A stretch of DNA of 64,000 nt from Bacteroidota bacterium (GCA_018266755.1 JAFDZW010000005.1:1315963-1379962), one strand, 5' to 3'; counted from the first letter of the stretch, positions 35,871-45,293 are shown. Numbers and translations are program-made. Notes: generated by a model from the letters alone, not told the origin.

Positions 35871-36368
35871 TCAGAACGTCCGACGGACGATGTGACTTCC
35901 GCCGTGTTCGATGATCTTGGCAGTGACGAAGTCGAGCATCTCTTTGGGTACGGTATCCGGCGAGATGAATACGTAGGCCTTCGTGCAACGAGGTGTCTTC
36001 CCGATCATGATTACTCCTTTATAGTGCACAATGGCACCGATATCGGTCCAGTCGATCGAGTGCGAAGTTCGCTCGGTCGCGAACACACAGCCGGATTCGT
36101 TCGCGATTACGTCCAACGTGCTGAATGCAGGTCGCATCACGGCCCTGGACATCTTGAAGACGATATAGAGGGTGATCGCCATGAAGATGAACAGAGAGTA
36201 GCCGACGCCCATCAATGCAGCACTGTGTTCCACCTCGCCAAGCGACAACAACATCCAACCCACAATGCCGTAGCTGAGTAGTCCCGGAAGGAACGTGGGG
36301 AGGTAGATCCTTCGGACCACAAGCTTTCCGAATGCCGGATCAAGTGCACGGGTGTATCTGAATTCCAC
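35871..36368 (-). CDS. YcxB-like membrane protein
   Basis: The 165-aa protein has two transmembrane helices (about residues 25-45 and 55-78) and then a soluble domain with ESGCVFATERTSHSIDWTDIGAIVHYKGVIMI and KAYVFISPDTVP, the pattern of YcxB-type C-terminal domains (an 'IPW..I' turn followed by a hydrophobic strand). Starts are poor: GTG 36368 or TTG 36374. It is immediately downstream of lysS, 18 bp away, and may be translated from the same mRNA. Function of the family is unknown. Confidence 0.65.
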   Translation of the reverse strand: MEFRYTRALDPAFGKLVVRRIYLPTFLPGLLSYGIVGWMLLSLGEVEHSAALMGVGYSLFIFMAITLYIVFKMSRAVMRPAFSTLDVIANESGCVFATERTSHSIDWTDIGAIVHYKGVIMIGKTPRCTKAYVFISPDTVPKEMLDFVTAKIIEHGGSHIVRRTF

Positions 36369-36386
36369 TGCCAACCAGCTAATACA

Positions 36387-37931
36387 TTATTTCTCCGGCC
36401 GCATCGCCGGAAAGAGCACGACATCACGGATCGATTCTTCGCCCGTCATGATCATCGTCAGGCGGTCCACGCCGAAGCCGAGGCCGGCGGTCGGAGGCAT
36501 ACCAGTTTCGAGCGCACGCAGGAAGTCTTCATCAAGCTGCATCGCTTCGTCGTCGCCACGGGCGCGGAGCTTGGCCTGCTCTTCGAAGCGTGCACGCTGA
36601 TCGATCGGGTCGTTGAGTTCGCTGAATGCGTTGGCAAGTTCTTGTCCGGCAACCATGAGTTCGAATCGCTCGACAAGTCCCGGCTTCGAGCGATGGTTCT
36701 TCGCCAGCGGCGACATCGACAGCGGGTAGTCGGTGATGAACGTCGGCTGAGTGAGATTGTGCTCTACCTTCTCCGAGAAGATCTCGTCGATAATCTTGCC
36801 AGCGCCCCATTTCGGATCGAGGCTCAGGCCCATCGTCTTACACGCGTCGCGCAAGCCCGATTCGTCCATATCGCTCACATCGATGCCGGTGTACTCGTTG
36901 ATCGATTCATACATCGTCATGCGGCGGTACGGCGGCGTGAAGTCGATGACCGTGCCGCTCTTTTGCGTGACCTGCATCCCACCGCCGGTCACGACGCGCG
37001 CAACTTCGGCGAACATCTTCTCGACGAAGTCCATCATCCAGTTATAATCCTTGTACGCGACGTAGATTTCGGCCATCGTGAACTCAGGGCTATGGTTCTT
37101 GTCCATGCCCTCGTTGCGGAAATCTTTTGAAATTTCATACACTCCTTCGGCAAGGCCGCCGACGATGAGCCGCTTCAGGTAGAGCTCGTCTGCAATGCGC
37201 ATATACAGATCGAAATCGAGCGCATTGTGATGCGTGACGAACGGCCGGGCGTATGCACCGCCATAGAGCGGCTGCAACACGGGCGTCTCAACTTCGAGGT
37301 AGCCGTACGAATCGAAGAAACGGCGGATGGTCGAGATGATCTGCGAACGCTTGCGGAAGGTGTCGCGTATCTGCGAGTTGACGACCAGATCGATATATCG
37401 GCGACGGTAGCGAAGCTCCTTGTCAACGACGGCGTCGTGCACAATTTTCTCGCCCGTCTTCTCGTCGATCTCTTCTTTCACGACCGGCAGTGGACGAACA
37501 GCTTTCGCCAGTAACTCGAACGACGCGACGTGCAACGACGTCTCGCCGGTACGCGTGCGAAATACGAACCCGTTCGCACCAACGATATCGCCGATGTCGA
37601 GCAGTTTGAATATCTCATACCGATCCCCAAGCTCGTCGGCTTTGAAGTACAACTGGACCTTTGCCGACTCGTCGAGAATATGCACGAAGCTCGCCTTGCC
37701 CATGCGGCGAATGGCGACGATGCGACCGGCGATCGATGCAGTCGGCTTCCCCTCCGGATTCGCTTCGTCGAACAGCGCTTTCACTGCCTCGGCCGTGTGT
37801 GTTCGATCGAACGAGTATGGGTACGGGTCAACACCACGGGTGCGGATCTCGTCGAGTGCGCGCAAGCGCTCGCGCTCTTGATCCGAAAGTGCATTGATAT
37901 CGAGGGTCGTCAGATTGTATGCGTCTGCCAT
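36387..37931 (-). CDS. lysS: Lysyl-tRNA synthetase (class II)
   Basis: The 514-aa class II synthetase charges tRNA-Lys. An N-terminal OB-fold anticodon-binding domain spans residues about 60-170 ([20 protein letters not shown]). The catalytic core has motif 1 near [17 protein letters not shown], motif 2 [18 protein letters not shown] and motif 3 [17 protein letters not shown] 37931 ([10 protein letters not shown]) is used; the upstream extension to 37991 is not family-like. Normal length. The 349-bp gap to the divergent YPNPT gene carries both promoters. Confidence 0.96.
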   Translation of the reverse strand: MADAYNLTTLDINALSDQERERLRALDEIRTRGVDPYPYSFDRTHTAEAVKALFDEANPEGKPTASIAGRIVAIRRMGKASFVHILDESAKVQLYFKADELGDRYEIFKLLDIGDIVGANGFVFRTRTGETSLHVASFELLAKAVRPLPVVKEEIDEKTGEKIVHDAVVDKELRYRRRYIDLVVNSQIRDTFRKRSQIISTIRRFFDSYGYLEVETPVLQPLYGGAYARPFVTHHNALDFDLYMRIADELYLKRLIVGGLAEGVYEISKDFRNEGMDKNHSPEFTMAEIYVAYKDYNWMMDFVEKMFAEVARVVTGGGMQVTQKSGTVIDFTPPYRRMTMYESINEYTGIDVSDMDESGLRDACKTMGLSLDPKWGAGKIIDEIFSEKVEHNLTQPTFITDYPLSMSPLAKNHRSKPGLVERFELMVAGQELANAFSELNDPIDQRARFEEQAKLRARGDDEAMQLDEDFLRALETGMPPTAGLGFGVDRLTMIMTGEESIRDVVLFPAMRPEK

Positions 37932-38180
37932 GCGGTGCAGGTCTTTAAGAGCGTTGAAATAATGGGAGGGTAACACATGACGGGGGTGCATGGCTCCCCG
38001 CGAGTATTGGAACCGGCACTCTGTATTCGTTCACTCGTTGGTGAGTGAATTCAGTATCGAACGAGTGTCCCGGAGTCACTGCATGTTGTTTATTCCGTTT
38101 CGAGGGGTGACAAATAACAGTGCTAAGTCTAAATACGCCATACGGAAATTACAGAATTGCGTCTTTTACGTTTAGATAAT

Positions 38181-38211
38181 TTGGAATTTGGTATATTTCG
38201 TGGTATATTCG
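38181..38211 (+). promoter_or_regulatory. Candidate Bacteroidota-type promoter
   Basis: TTG at 38181-38183 and TATATTCG at 38204-38211 are 20 bp apart, resembling the -33 TTG / -7 TAnnTTTG arrangement of Bacteroidota primary-sigma promoters. It lies 70 bp before the YPNPT gene start. An overlapping TATATTTCG at 38192 is an alternative -7. The rest of the 37932-38280 gap shows no gene. Assigned by pattern only. Confidence 0.35.
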
Positions 38212-38280
38212 TGGTTTCGTATTAGCCGCAAACTGAGAGAACGGCCTATTATCACTTAAACTATTAGTTGGAGACTGTTT

Positions 38281-40605
38281 ATGAGTAAACTGCTGATTTT
38301 GTTCAGTATCTTAGTTATTAGCTCATCTGCGCTCGCACAAACTGGACATCCGGTGCAAATCGACGATGGAGCTGGCCACATTTCCCTTATTCACGCCCCA
38401 GGATCAGGACCGCTCGATTTTACGCTGCCAAGCGGTGGCGGTATGCTTCTAACCACCGCAAGCGCAAGCAATGCCTTTTGGGCTCTCGGTGGTAACTCGA
38501 GCCCGTCGTCCAATCTGCTCGGTACTACCACTGCAGATCCGATAAACTTCATCACGGGCACCGGCGGTCCGAATACCCGCATGACGATCGGCGCGACCGG
38601 CAATGTCTCGATCGTCTCGGCAAACTTCTCGATCGGCGGTATTGCGTATGTATGGCCGAATGCACAGGCCGCATCGTCAAACTACGTTCTAACGAACGAT
38701 GGGACGGGAAATCTGAGCTGGACGCTCGGTGGCGCAAACGGCCCAGCTGGTGGCGACCTTACGGGGACCTATCCGAACCCGACGATTGCAAACAGTGCGG
38801 TCACGAGCGCGAAGATCGCCGATGGCACGATCGTCGATGCCGATGTTTCGCCGACGGCTGCGATTGCATATTCCAAGCTCGCACTGACGAACTCGATCCA
38901 AAATGCAGATATCGTCGCCAACGCCATCACGACCTCGAAGGTCGCCAACGGTACGGTGACGACGAGCAAAATGGCCGACAGCGCGATCACCGGGTTGAAA
39001 CTGCTCACCAAGGCAGTCACTCCGAACCACATGAACATGACCGGTTCGAGCTCGGGCGATGTCTTGACGAACGTTGGCGGCAACGCTGCATGGACTGCAC
39101 CGGCGAGCGTCCCACCGAGCGGCCCCGCAGGCGGTTCGCTTGCTGGCACCTATCCGAACCCGACCATCGCGGCCGGTGCGATTACCAACACGGAAGTTGC
39201 TGCCGGCGCTGCAATTGCCTACAGCAAGCTCAGTCTCACCAACTCGATCCAAAACTCCGACATCGTCGCCAACGCCATCACGACCTCGAAGGTCGCTAAC
39301 GGTACCGTGACGACGAGCAAAATGGCCGACAGCGCGATCACCGGGTTGAAGCTGCTGACCAAAGCAGTCACTCCGAACCACATGAACATGACCGGTTCGA
39401 GCTCGGGAGATGTTTTGACGAACGTCGGCGGTAATGCTGCTTGGACTGCACCGGCGAGCGTCCCACCGAGTGGCGCTGCAGGCGGTTCGCTTGCTGGCAC
39501 CTATCCGAACCCGACGATCGCAGCAGGTGCGATTACCAACACGGAAGTTGCTGCTGCAGCAGGAATTGTCTATAGCAAGCTCAATCTCACCAACTCGATC
39601 CAGAACGCCGACATCGTCGCCAATGCGATTACGACGTCGAAGGTCGCCAACGGTACGGTGACGACCAGCAAAATGGCCGACAGTGCGATCAGCGGGCTGA
39701 AGCTGCTCACCAAGGCAGTCACTCCGAACCATATGAACATGACCGGTTCGAGCTCGGGCGATGTTTTGACGAACGTCGGCGGTAATGCTGCGTGGACCGC
39801 ACCGGCCGGGCCGAGCGGAGCTGCCGGCGGTGATCTGAGCGGTACCTATCCGAATCCCACTGTTTCGAAGATCAATGGCAACACAGTCCCAGCGAACGCT
39901 GCAGGCGTGCTGACAAATAACGGTACGGGCACACTGACCTGGGCACCCGGTGGCGGCGGCTCTCCGGCAGGAGCGAATACCGAGGTGCAATTCAACAACT
40001 CCGGGGCCTTTGGCTCTTCTTCGAATTTTACGTTCGTCTCAGGTACGGCGCTGACGTCGACCAACACAAATCTCGTGCTCGCGAACAACAATAATACCGC
40101 GACGCAACTGAAGTTCGCAGAACCAAGCGGTTCGGGCGCGAATGTGACCGCGTTTAAGGCACAGGCACAGTCGGCGGACATTACCTACACGCTGCCGAGT
40201 GCTGCACCGACGGCCGCCAATCAAGTGCTGCAGGCGCAGTCGGTGTCTGGCAATAACGCGACACTCGCGTGGGGAAGCATTAGCGGCGGTTCGATCCAGT
40301 TCAGCCGGACGGGCGTGATAGCCAACGCCGGTAATACCAGTTATAACGTCCAGAATGGCGACGACATCGTCGGTGTCGATATGTCTGCCGGAACGAATTT
40401 TACGGTGAACCTGCAAGCCGCGAATACTTCTGGAAAGATCATTATCATCAAGATCGAGAAGTATAACAACGCACTACTTCCCGTACTGACGATTCAGCCG
40501 AATGGAACGGATAAGATCGACGGCAATAATAACCTCGCCTTCGGAAACGCCGGTGGTAACCGTCGTCTTTATTCCGACGGCGCCGGCAACTGGTACGCCT
40601 GGTAA
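38281..40605 (+). CDS. Secreted YPNPT-repeat surface protein
   Basis: The 774-aa protein has a signal peptide (LLILFSILVISSSALAQ). After an N-terminal beta-rich region come three long repeats and a fourth partial one, each opening with G(P/A)AGG(D/S)L(T/A/S)GTYPNPT and continuing with short 'NADIVANAITTSKVANGTV' type beta turns ending at NVGGNAAWTAP. This looks like a fibrous, triple-beta-helix type protein as in phage tail fibres and bacterial surface fibres. The C-terminal about 250 residues are non-repetitive (TEVQFNNSGAFGSSSNF, then TLPSAAPTAANQVLQAQ, then FGNAGGNRRLYSDGAGNWYAW). No T9SS domain is evident. A tail-collar cluster lies next to it. Confidence 0.75.
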   Translation: MSKLLILFSILVISSSALAQTGHPVQIDDGAGHISLIHAPGSGPLDFTLPSGGGMLLTTASASNAFWALGGNSSPSSNLLGTTTADPINFITGTGGPNTRMTIGATGNVSIVSANFSIGGIAYVWPNAQAASSNYVLTNDGTGNLSWTLGGANGPAGGDLTGTYPNPTIANSAVTSAKIADGTIVDADVSPTAAIAYSKLALTNSIQNADIVANAITTSKVANGTVTTSKMADSAITGLKLLTKAVTPNHMNMTGSSSGDVLTNVGGNAAWTAPASVPPSGPAGGSLAGTYPNPTIAAGAITNTEVAAGAAIAYSKLSLTNSIQNSDIVANAITTSKVANGTVTTSKMADSAITGLKLLTKAVTPNHMNMTGSSSGDVLTNVGGNAAWTAPASVPPSGAAGGSLAGTYPNPTIAAGAITNTEVAAAAGIVYSKLNLTNSIQNADIVANAITTSKVANGTVTTSKMADSAISGLKLLTKAVTPNHMNMTGSSSGDVLTNVGGNAAWTAPAGPSGAAGGDLSGTYPNPTVSKINGNTVPANAAGVLTNNGTGTLTWAPGGGGSPAGANTEVQFNNSGAFGSSSNFTFVSGTALTSTNTNLVLANNNNTATQLKFAEPSGSGANVTAFKAQAQSADITYTLPSAAPTAANQVLQAQSVSGNNATLAWGSISGGSIQFSRTGVIANAGNTSYNVQNGDDIVGVDMSAGTNFTVNLQAANTSGKIIIIKIEKYNNALLPVLTIQPNGTDKIDGNNNLAFGNAGGNRRLYSDGAGNWYAW
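38740..39816 (+). repeat. Three long in-frame direct repeats in the YPNPT gene
   Basis: Units begin at 38740 (381 bp), 39121 (351 bp) and 39472 (345 bp), with a truncated fourth from 39817. The second halves are nearly identical in DNA, including synonymous positions, which implies recent duplication or gene conversion. The first unit carries a 10-residue insertion. Copy-number change by recombination is likely. Confidence 0.9.
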
Positions 40606-40644
40606 GCTACCGTTCGGGTTGACATTCATCGGTCTATATTCACT

Positions 40645-40676
40645 TCGGGGGCATCAGTAGTACTGAATGCCCCCGA
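40645..40676 (+). terminator. Probable terminator after the YPNPT gene
   Basis: TCGGGGGCATcAGTAgTACTgAATGCCCCCGA forms a long stem with small bulges 40 bp past the stop codon. It is followed by GTTGTTCT, a weak T tract, so termination is plausible but not certain. Confidence 0.45.
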
Positions 40677-40743
40677 GTTGTTCTCGGGGTAGCAGCGTAC
40701 ACTCATATTGGCCGTATAGATCGTTGACCATAGTATTATCACA

Positions 40744-41097
40744 ATGAGCGAAGCAACCGAAGCCATGACAATTCCAACGAGCCCCTTTACTGTTGATAGC
40801 TTTATCGCCTACGTGGGTCAGCCGTTTACAGTGTGTCGCGACGCGATCGCCCCAACGATCATCGAGCTCATCGAAGCGGAACCGGTGACGTTGAACCCGC
40901 GTGATAGTCGCGCTCGTGGGAAATCAGGCAATGTTCGTACCGACCCGTTTGCCCTGCTGTTTCGCGGAGCGCCGGATGTCGTCCTGCCTCAGGGGCTGTA
41001 TCAATTCGAGCATCAACACATGGGATCGTTCATCATGAGCATCGTCCCGGTCGGACCCGGTGAAGGCGGGATGCTCTACGAATCGATATTCAATTAG
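40744..41097 (+). CDS. DUF6916-like small protein
   Basis: The 117-aa soluble protein contains FTVDSFIAYVGQPFTV, LIEAEPVTLNPRDSRA, RTDPFALLFRGAPDVVLPQGLYQFEHQHMGSFIMSIVPVG. The 'F.L.FRGP....LPQG.Y..EH..LG....F..P' pattern is that of small proteins (DUF6916-type) encoded beside tail-collar genes in diverse bacteria. The role is unknown. It faces the GNAT and tail-collar genes across convergent ends and shares the cluster with them. Confidence 0.7.
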   Translation: MSEATEAMTIPTSPFTVDSFIAYVGQPFTVCRDAIAPTIIELIEAEPVTLNPRDSRARGKSGNVRTDPFALLFRGAPDVVLPQGLYQFEHQHMGSFIMSIVPVGPGEGGMLYESIFN

Positions 41098-41133
41098 TAC
41101 GATACAATTGGCGGAGGTATTCTCCGCACTCGG

Positions 41134-41643
41134 TCAACGACCGCTGTACTCCATCAGCCAGTGGGATGAAAGGTCCTCGACGATAGCAAACCCTTCCCGT
41201 TCATACAATGCAACGGCTCGATTCACCTTTTCCACATGCAGACGTATCTTCTTCCCTTGTGCAATACCGCGCGCTACATGCATTCGCATGATGTAGGTGC
41301 AGATGCCATTGTTTTGGTATTCCGGAAGAATCATGAGATCGCCTAAACGGATCTCATTCTCAAAGTCGATAATAATCAGCCGTCCGACCGGTTCCCCCTC
41401 CCGAAGCACGATGGAGATGTCGGCCCACGGATAGTTACTATTGTAATGAATCATCATCAGTCGGTACTGATGCTCGGTCAATGCATCGATCTGCTCCTGC
41501 GTCAACCCCACTGCATCGAGTGACATCTGGTGTCGAAGCGTTATCCCATAGAGGCGAATCGCAAACGGTTCATCTTCCGGCACCATTGTTCGGAACGAAC
41601 ACGGCGGCTGATCGGTGAGAATTGACGTGTCTGGGACGAACAT
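41134..41643 (-). CDS. GNAT family N-acetyltransferase
   Basis: This 169-aa protein shows the GNAT core: a VGRLIIIDFENEIRLGDLMILPEYQNNGICTYIM stretch carrying the strand-4 region and a Q-x-x-G-type acetyl-CoA loop, then a VNRAVALYEREGFAIV terminal strand typical of the fold. It should transfer acetyl from acetyl-CoA to an amine; acceptor unknown. GNAT genes recur beside tail-collar/DUF6916 genes, so a modification role within that cluster is plausible. It lies 115 bp from the first tail-collar gene. Confidence 0.8.
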   Translation of the reverse strand: MFVPDTSILTDQPPCSFRTMVPEDEPFAIRLYGITLRHQMSLDAVGLTQEQIDALTEHQYRLMMIHYNSNYPWADISIVLREGEPVGRLIIIDFENEIRLGDLMILPEYQNNGICTYIMRMHVARGIAQGKKIRLHVEKVNRAVALYEREGFAIVEDLSSHWLMEYSGR

Positions 41644-41758
41644 AGTCAGCTACAGAAATCTCGGGTTAGGGTTGATTCTTCTTCTACAGGCGGAATACAC
41701 AATGGCCGACGAACCAATTCGGTACGCCGGCCAATTGCTGTTGTCGTTCCTCTACTGG

Positions 41759-42286
41759 TTAGTTGCGCGACGGGAATATTCCCTCAAGCGCAATCGAGAA
41801 ACTAATCACCAGGTACGGCTCCATGTCGTCGTGCGGCTGATTGCCGCCCGCGAGCCCAATCGTCTGAACGTTCAACGTTGATCCGTCCGACGTTGGCCGA
41901 AAATATACGACCGAGCCTGAATCGCTACTGGCAGCGATGAAATTGCCATTGGGTGTTCCGAGAGCGCCGGCAACATTGGTCGTTGAGACCAAGTGATTGT
42001 GCATCGGCATCTCGGAATTGATCAGCGTCACGTCTTCGGAACCGGACATCTCGCCCATGTCCCGAGGTGTGAGGCCCGGTCCTTGCCCCTGATGAATCGG
42101 AGCACGGCCACGAAGATCAGGAAGACCGAAGGTCACCCGGCCATCGCCACCGAACTGGGTGCCGAGCAATGAGAACAGTGCGGTGTTTTGTGCGATCGAC
42201 ATTAACTGACCGTCGCACGTCGCATATCCATACGGTGCAAAATTGAATCCGGTTTGGATGATCTGCCCGATAAATGGTTCTGCCAT
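41759..42286 (-). CDS. Tail-collar (microcystin-dependent-type) protein, copy 2
   Basis: The 175-aa phage tail collar-domain protein opens AEPFIGQIIQTGFNFAPYGYATCDGQ, continues QNTALFSLLGTQFGGDGRVTFGLPDLRGRAPIHQG and ends in PYLVISFSIALEGIFPS. The FGLPDLRGR..IHQG signature is the collar fold. It is about 80% identical by eye to the next gene, so they are tandem duplicates. A strong AAGGAG precedes the ATG, unlike most genes here. Such bacterial homologues may form secreted fibres; function unclear. Confidence 0.87.
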   Translation of the reverse strand: MAEPFIGQIIQTGFNFAPYGYATCDGQLMSIAQNTALFSLLGTQFGGDGRVTFGLPDLRGRAPIHQGQGPGLTPRDMGEMSGSEDVTLINSEMPMHNHLVSTTNVAGALGTPNGNFIAASSDSGSVVYFRPTSDGSTLNVQTIGLAGGNQPHDDMEPYLVISFSIALEGIFPSRN

Positions 42287-42304
42287 GGTACTACTCCTTT
42301 GCGA

Positions 42305-42832
42305 TTAGTTACGTGACGGGAATATACCGACCAGTGCAATGCAGAAATTGATCACGAGGTACGGCTGCATATTGTTGTGCGGCTGATTACCTCCGGCCAG
42401 ACCAATGCTCTGCGGATTCAACGTCGACCCATCGGACGTCGGTCGGTACATCGACACGGCCGTTGAGTCACTGCTGGCGGCAAGGAAGTTGCCGTTCGGT
42501 GTCGGCAGCGCACCCGCAACGTTCGTTGTCGACATCAAATGATTATGCATCGGCATTTGCGTGCTGATCAGCGTCACGGTTTCGGAACCGGATGACTCGC
42601 CCATCACTCTCGCTGTGAGTCCCGGGCCTTGTCCCTGATGGATCGGGACGCGACCACGAAGGTCAGGAAGACCGAACGTCACACGGCCGTCACCACCGAA
42701 CGTGGTGCCGAGCAATGAAAATAATGCGGTGTTCTGCGCGATCGACAGTATCTGACCGTCGCATGTCGCGTATCCTTTCGGTGCAAAATTGAATCCTGCC
42801 TGGATGATCTGCCCGATAAATGGTTCTGCCAT
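42305..42832 (-). CDS. Tail-collar (microcystin-dependent-type) protein, copy 1
   Basis: This 175-aa collar protein is the upstream member of the pair (FIGQIIQAGFNFAPKGYATCDGQ, then FGLPDLRGRVPIHQG, then INFCIALVGIFPS). ATG 42832 with an AAGGAG site is used; an in-frame start at 42880 would add a 16-residue leader without family match. The two copies are separated by 18 bp and should be co-transcribed. The upstream region extends 146 bp to the VWA gene's end. Confidence 0.87.
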   Translation of the reverse strand: MAEPFIGQIIQAGFNFAPKGYATCDGQILSIAQNTALFSLLGTTFGGDGRVTFGLPDLRGRVPIHQGQGPGLTARVMGESSGSETVTLISTQMPMHNHLMSTTNVAGALPTPNGNFLAASSDSTAVSMYRPTSDGSTLNPQSIGLAGGNQPHNNMQPYLVINFCIALVGIFPSRN

Positions 42833-42978
42833 GGTTTTCTCCTTAATTGTTGTTGATTGATGAAGGTCGATAGTTGACAATTCCGCTGTTGCTTGGCAAC
42901 GAATACAGAATGAGTAGATGTCAGCTAATAAGAACTGTGAAGATACGAAGAAAACGATCTGAATTCCAAATTAAATTA

Positions 42979-43881
42979 TTAATATCGTCTAAACCCACCT
43001 GCCCCGGAGAATGGAAGGCCGAAGACGACCCGATACCCGGACACGAGCGATCTCCTGATGCCGGCGAGCACCGAACGCAAACCACCAAGTGTCTCGGCCG
43101 TGAAGGTGCGACCACCTGCATGATTGACGAGCCAGATCATTCGCCACTGCGGGTCGCTGCGGAAGTTGACCACATAGATGCTCACATGCATGGCGGCTGC
43201 AAGCTCGGCCAGATGATTGCCGGAGATTGTGCTACAGTTGTCCTCGCCGTCGGTGACCACGACGAGTACGTCGCTGCGCAACGAGTCTCCGCTGCGGCGT
43301 CGTTCGGCAATGTGTTCGAAACTCTTCCACATTGCATCGAAGAGCGGCGTGTACCCGCTGCGAATGGAATCGTAGAAATGCCAGAAGTCGCTGATGCGCG
43401 CACGCTCGGTCGTAAACGGACGCGACGCCAGAAACAACTGCTGGCGTCCGGTTGCGTCGTAGGTAGGGTCGCGGTCGGTGTTATCGAATGTCATCGCCGA
43501 AAGTATGGCGCCGGCGCCGAGCGAATCGAGAAATCGGTCGAGGTAGTTCGTCAGCGAATCGTATGCATGGAACATCGAGCCCGAGTTATCGAGCACGAAG
43601 CTGATGGCAAGATCTTCTGCACTGAGCGTCCGGACCGGCTCGAAGCGAATGATATCCGCCGTATCGTTTCCGATGGTAATGAGCAGATCGCTCGAATCGA
43701 GCGTGGTGATCGGCTCACCGCGTGTATCCCATGCGCGAAGATAGAGCGTATCGTTATCGAATCGTGCGATGAGCTTCGGCTTCGTTCCGGTCCGCAACGA
43801 CACCTTCGGACCGACCGACGGCTGCGCAAGCGCACTTGCGATCAGAACCAGATTCAATACTATTGCGCCAATCCACCGCAC
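42979..43881 (-). CDS. VWA-domain exported protein
   Basis: The 300-aa protein starts at GTG 43881 with a signal peptide MRWIGAIVLNLVLIASALAQ. A von Willebrand factor A domain follows: the MIDAS motif DNSGS at about residue 100, then YTPLFDAMW and VVTDGEDN complete the metal site. VWA domains mediate metal-dependent protein binding. The long in-frame extension to 44061 overlaps the EnvC-like gene and is rejected. It lies 22 bp downstream of that gene, probably one operon. Confidence 0.8.
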   Translation of the reverse strand: MRWIGAIVLNLVLIASALAQPSVGPKVSLRTGTKPKLIARFDNDTLYLRAWDTRGEPITTLDSSDLLITIGNDTADIIRFEPVRTLSAEDLAISFVLDNSGSMFHAYDSLTNYLDRFLDSLGAGAILSAMTFDNTDRDPTYDATGRQQLFLASRPFTTERARISDFWHFYDSIRSGYTPLFDAMWKSFEHIAERRRSGDSLRSDVLVVVTDGEDNCSTISGNHLAELAAAMHVSIYVVNFRSDPQWRMIWLVNHAGGRTFTAETLGGLRSVLAGIRRSLVSGYRVVFGLPFSGAGGFRRY

Positions 43882-43903
43882 GTCACATATCTGCCTTTCG
43901 ACT

Positions 43904-45220
43904 TCACTTGAGCCACCGCACCGGATTCTGTTTTGCCTTGCCCTTCCAGACCTCGAAGTGCAAGATGTCGCCGAGTTCGCTGTTGCTGCCGGAACGACCG
44001 ATCGTCTGACCTTTGGTGACCGTCGATCCGGTCGATACGGATGTCCCCGAGAGGTCGGCATAGACGGTCAGCACGCCGCCGCCATGGCGGATGATCACCA
44101 GCGTCCCATAACTCGGTAACGAACTCACGAGTGCTACCTTCCCATCGGCGGCAGCATGTACTGCCGAACCGGCTGCAGTGCCGATATCGATCCCCAGGTT
44201 CATCGTAACGGTGCCGAGCTCTTTGTTGCGCTGTTCGCCGAAGCCCTGGACAATACGGTGCGATGCGGTCGGCCAGCCGAGCGAATGAGGTCCGGCAAGG
44301 CTTTTCTGTTCTTGCGCATCGAGTTCTTCCTGATGACGTTCGCTCTGGGTAAGCTTCTTGCCGGCGCGTCGTTTGTTTCTGCGTTCGGCTTCGCGCTTTC
44401 GGATGGCTTCTTTGCGCCGTTTGATCTCGGCCTCTTCCTTTGCCGCAAGATTTGCGATCATGGCCTCGAGTCGTTTTGCAGCAGCTTTGCGACGGTCAAG
44501 TTCCTTTTGTAACGCTTGTTTTCGCTCCTGGATGCTGCGAAGTTCGTGGGCCGTCCGCTGCGTTTGTTGTTCCGCGCTTTGTTGTTGCTGTTTCGTCTCG
44601 GAGATCGCGCCGCGCTGTTCGTCAAGCAACGACGCAACCTCTTCGCGATTCTCGGTCAATTCCGACTTCGTCGAATCGAGCGTTTCTTTGTTGTGGTGTA
44701 ATGCAGTCGAGGCAAGATGCGCATAATACGCATTCCGTAGCCGTACCGATTCCTCCTGCGGATCGTCGAAGCCGCTTCCTTTTGTCACATGCTCACGGTA
44801 CGCACCGCTCGTGTAGCGACGCACGACATCGGCGGCATACGATCGTTTCAATGTGTCGATCGTCGACGCAGTCTGTTGGATCGAGGTGTCGAGTTGATGC
44901 TCTTGGGCTTCGAGTGCAGCAGCTTCGGATTTGAGCGAGGCGAGTTTTTTCTTGAGCGCTGCCGTTCGCGCGTTATGTGCCGCGAGTTGCTTTCGTGTAA
45001 GATTCTCTTTGCGGGTATGTTCGCCGAGTTCGCGCTCGGTTTCGGCAATCTCTCGCTTGAGCTGCGCAAGTTCTGCCTCGCGCGACAGGCGTTCTTTATG
45101 GGTTGCGGATGTGTGACGGCGTTGCGGCGCAGCTCGTTTCTTCGCTCGACGTGCATCGGCAGACCCGGTCGCAACGACGAGCGTTAGAACAACAAGGCAA
45201 CACACCGAGCTTGCGCGCAT
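43904..45220 (-). CDS. EnvC-like murein hydrolase activator (degenerate LytM)
   Basis: The 438-aa exported protein has a signal peptide (SVCCLVVLTLVVATGSADA), a coiled coil at about residues 40-300 with heptad Leu/Glu/Arg patterns, and a C-terminal LytM/M23 domain (from SHRIVQGFGEQ). The metal site is broken: the HxxxD His is Asn in NLGIDIG, the YAHLS His is Asp in VYADLS, and the HxH is HFE in LHFEVW. That is the pattern of EnvC/NlpD-type regulators, which activate amidases at division rather than cut peptidoglycan themselves. ATG 45220 is chosen. The VWA gene follows. Confidence 0.85.
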   Translation of the reverse strand: MRASSVCCLVVLTLVVATGSADARRAKKRAAPQRRHTSATHKERLSREAELAQLKREIAETERELGEHTRKENLTRKQLAAHNARTAALKKKLASLKSEAAALEAQEHQLDTSIQQTASTIDTLKRSYAADVVRRYTSGAYREHVTKGSGFDDPQEESVRLRNAYYAHLASTALHHNKETLDSTKSELTENREEVASLLDEQRGAISETKQQQQSAEQQTQRTAHELRSIQERKQALQKELDRRKAAAKRLEAMIANLAAKEEAEIKRRKEAIRKREAERRNKRRAGKKLTQSERHQEELDAQEQKSLAGPHSLGWPTASHRIVQGFGEQRNKELGTVTMNLGIDIGTAAGSAVHAAADGKVALVSSLPSYGTLVIIRHGGGVLTVYADLSGTSVSTGSTVTKGQTIGRSGSNSELGDILHFEVWKGKAKQNPVRWLK

Positions 45221-45293
45221 TGTGAATGCTAACCGACGACGGACGGCAAATGTCACCGCTGTTGCACGCGGAAAAGGCATCGTGCGGATGGGG

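Noticed and set aside
40744-42832. Prophage or phage-tail injection system
   Set aside because: Only collar-domain, DUF6916-like and GNAT genes are present, with no capsid, sheath, tube, baseplate, portal or integrase genes.
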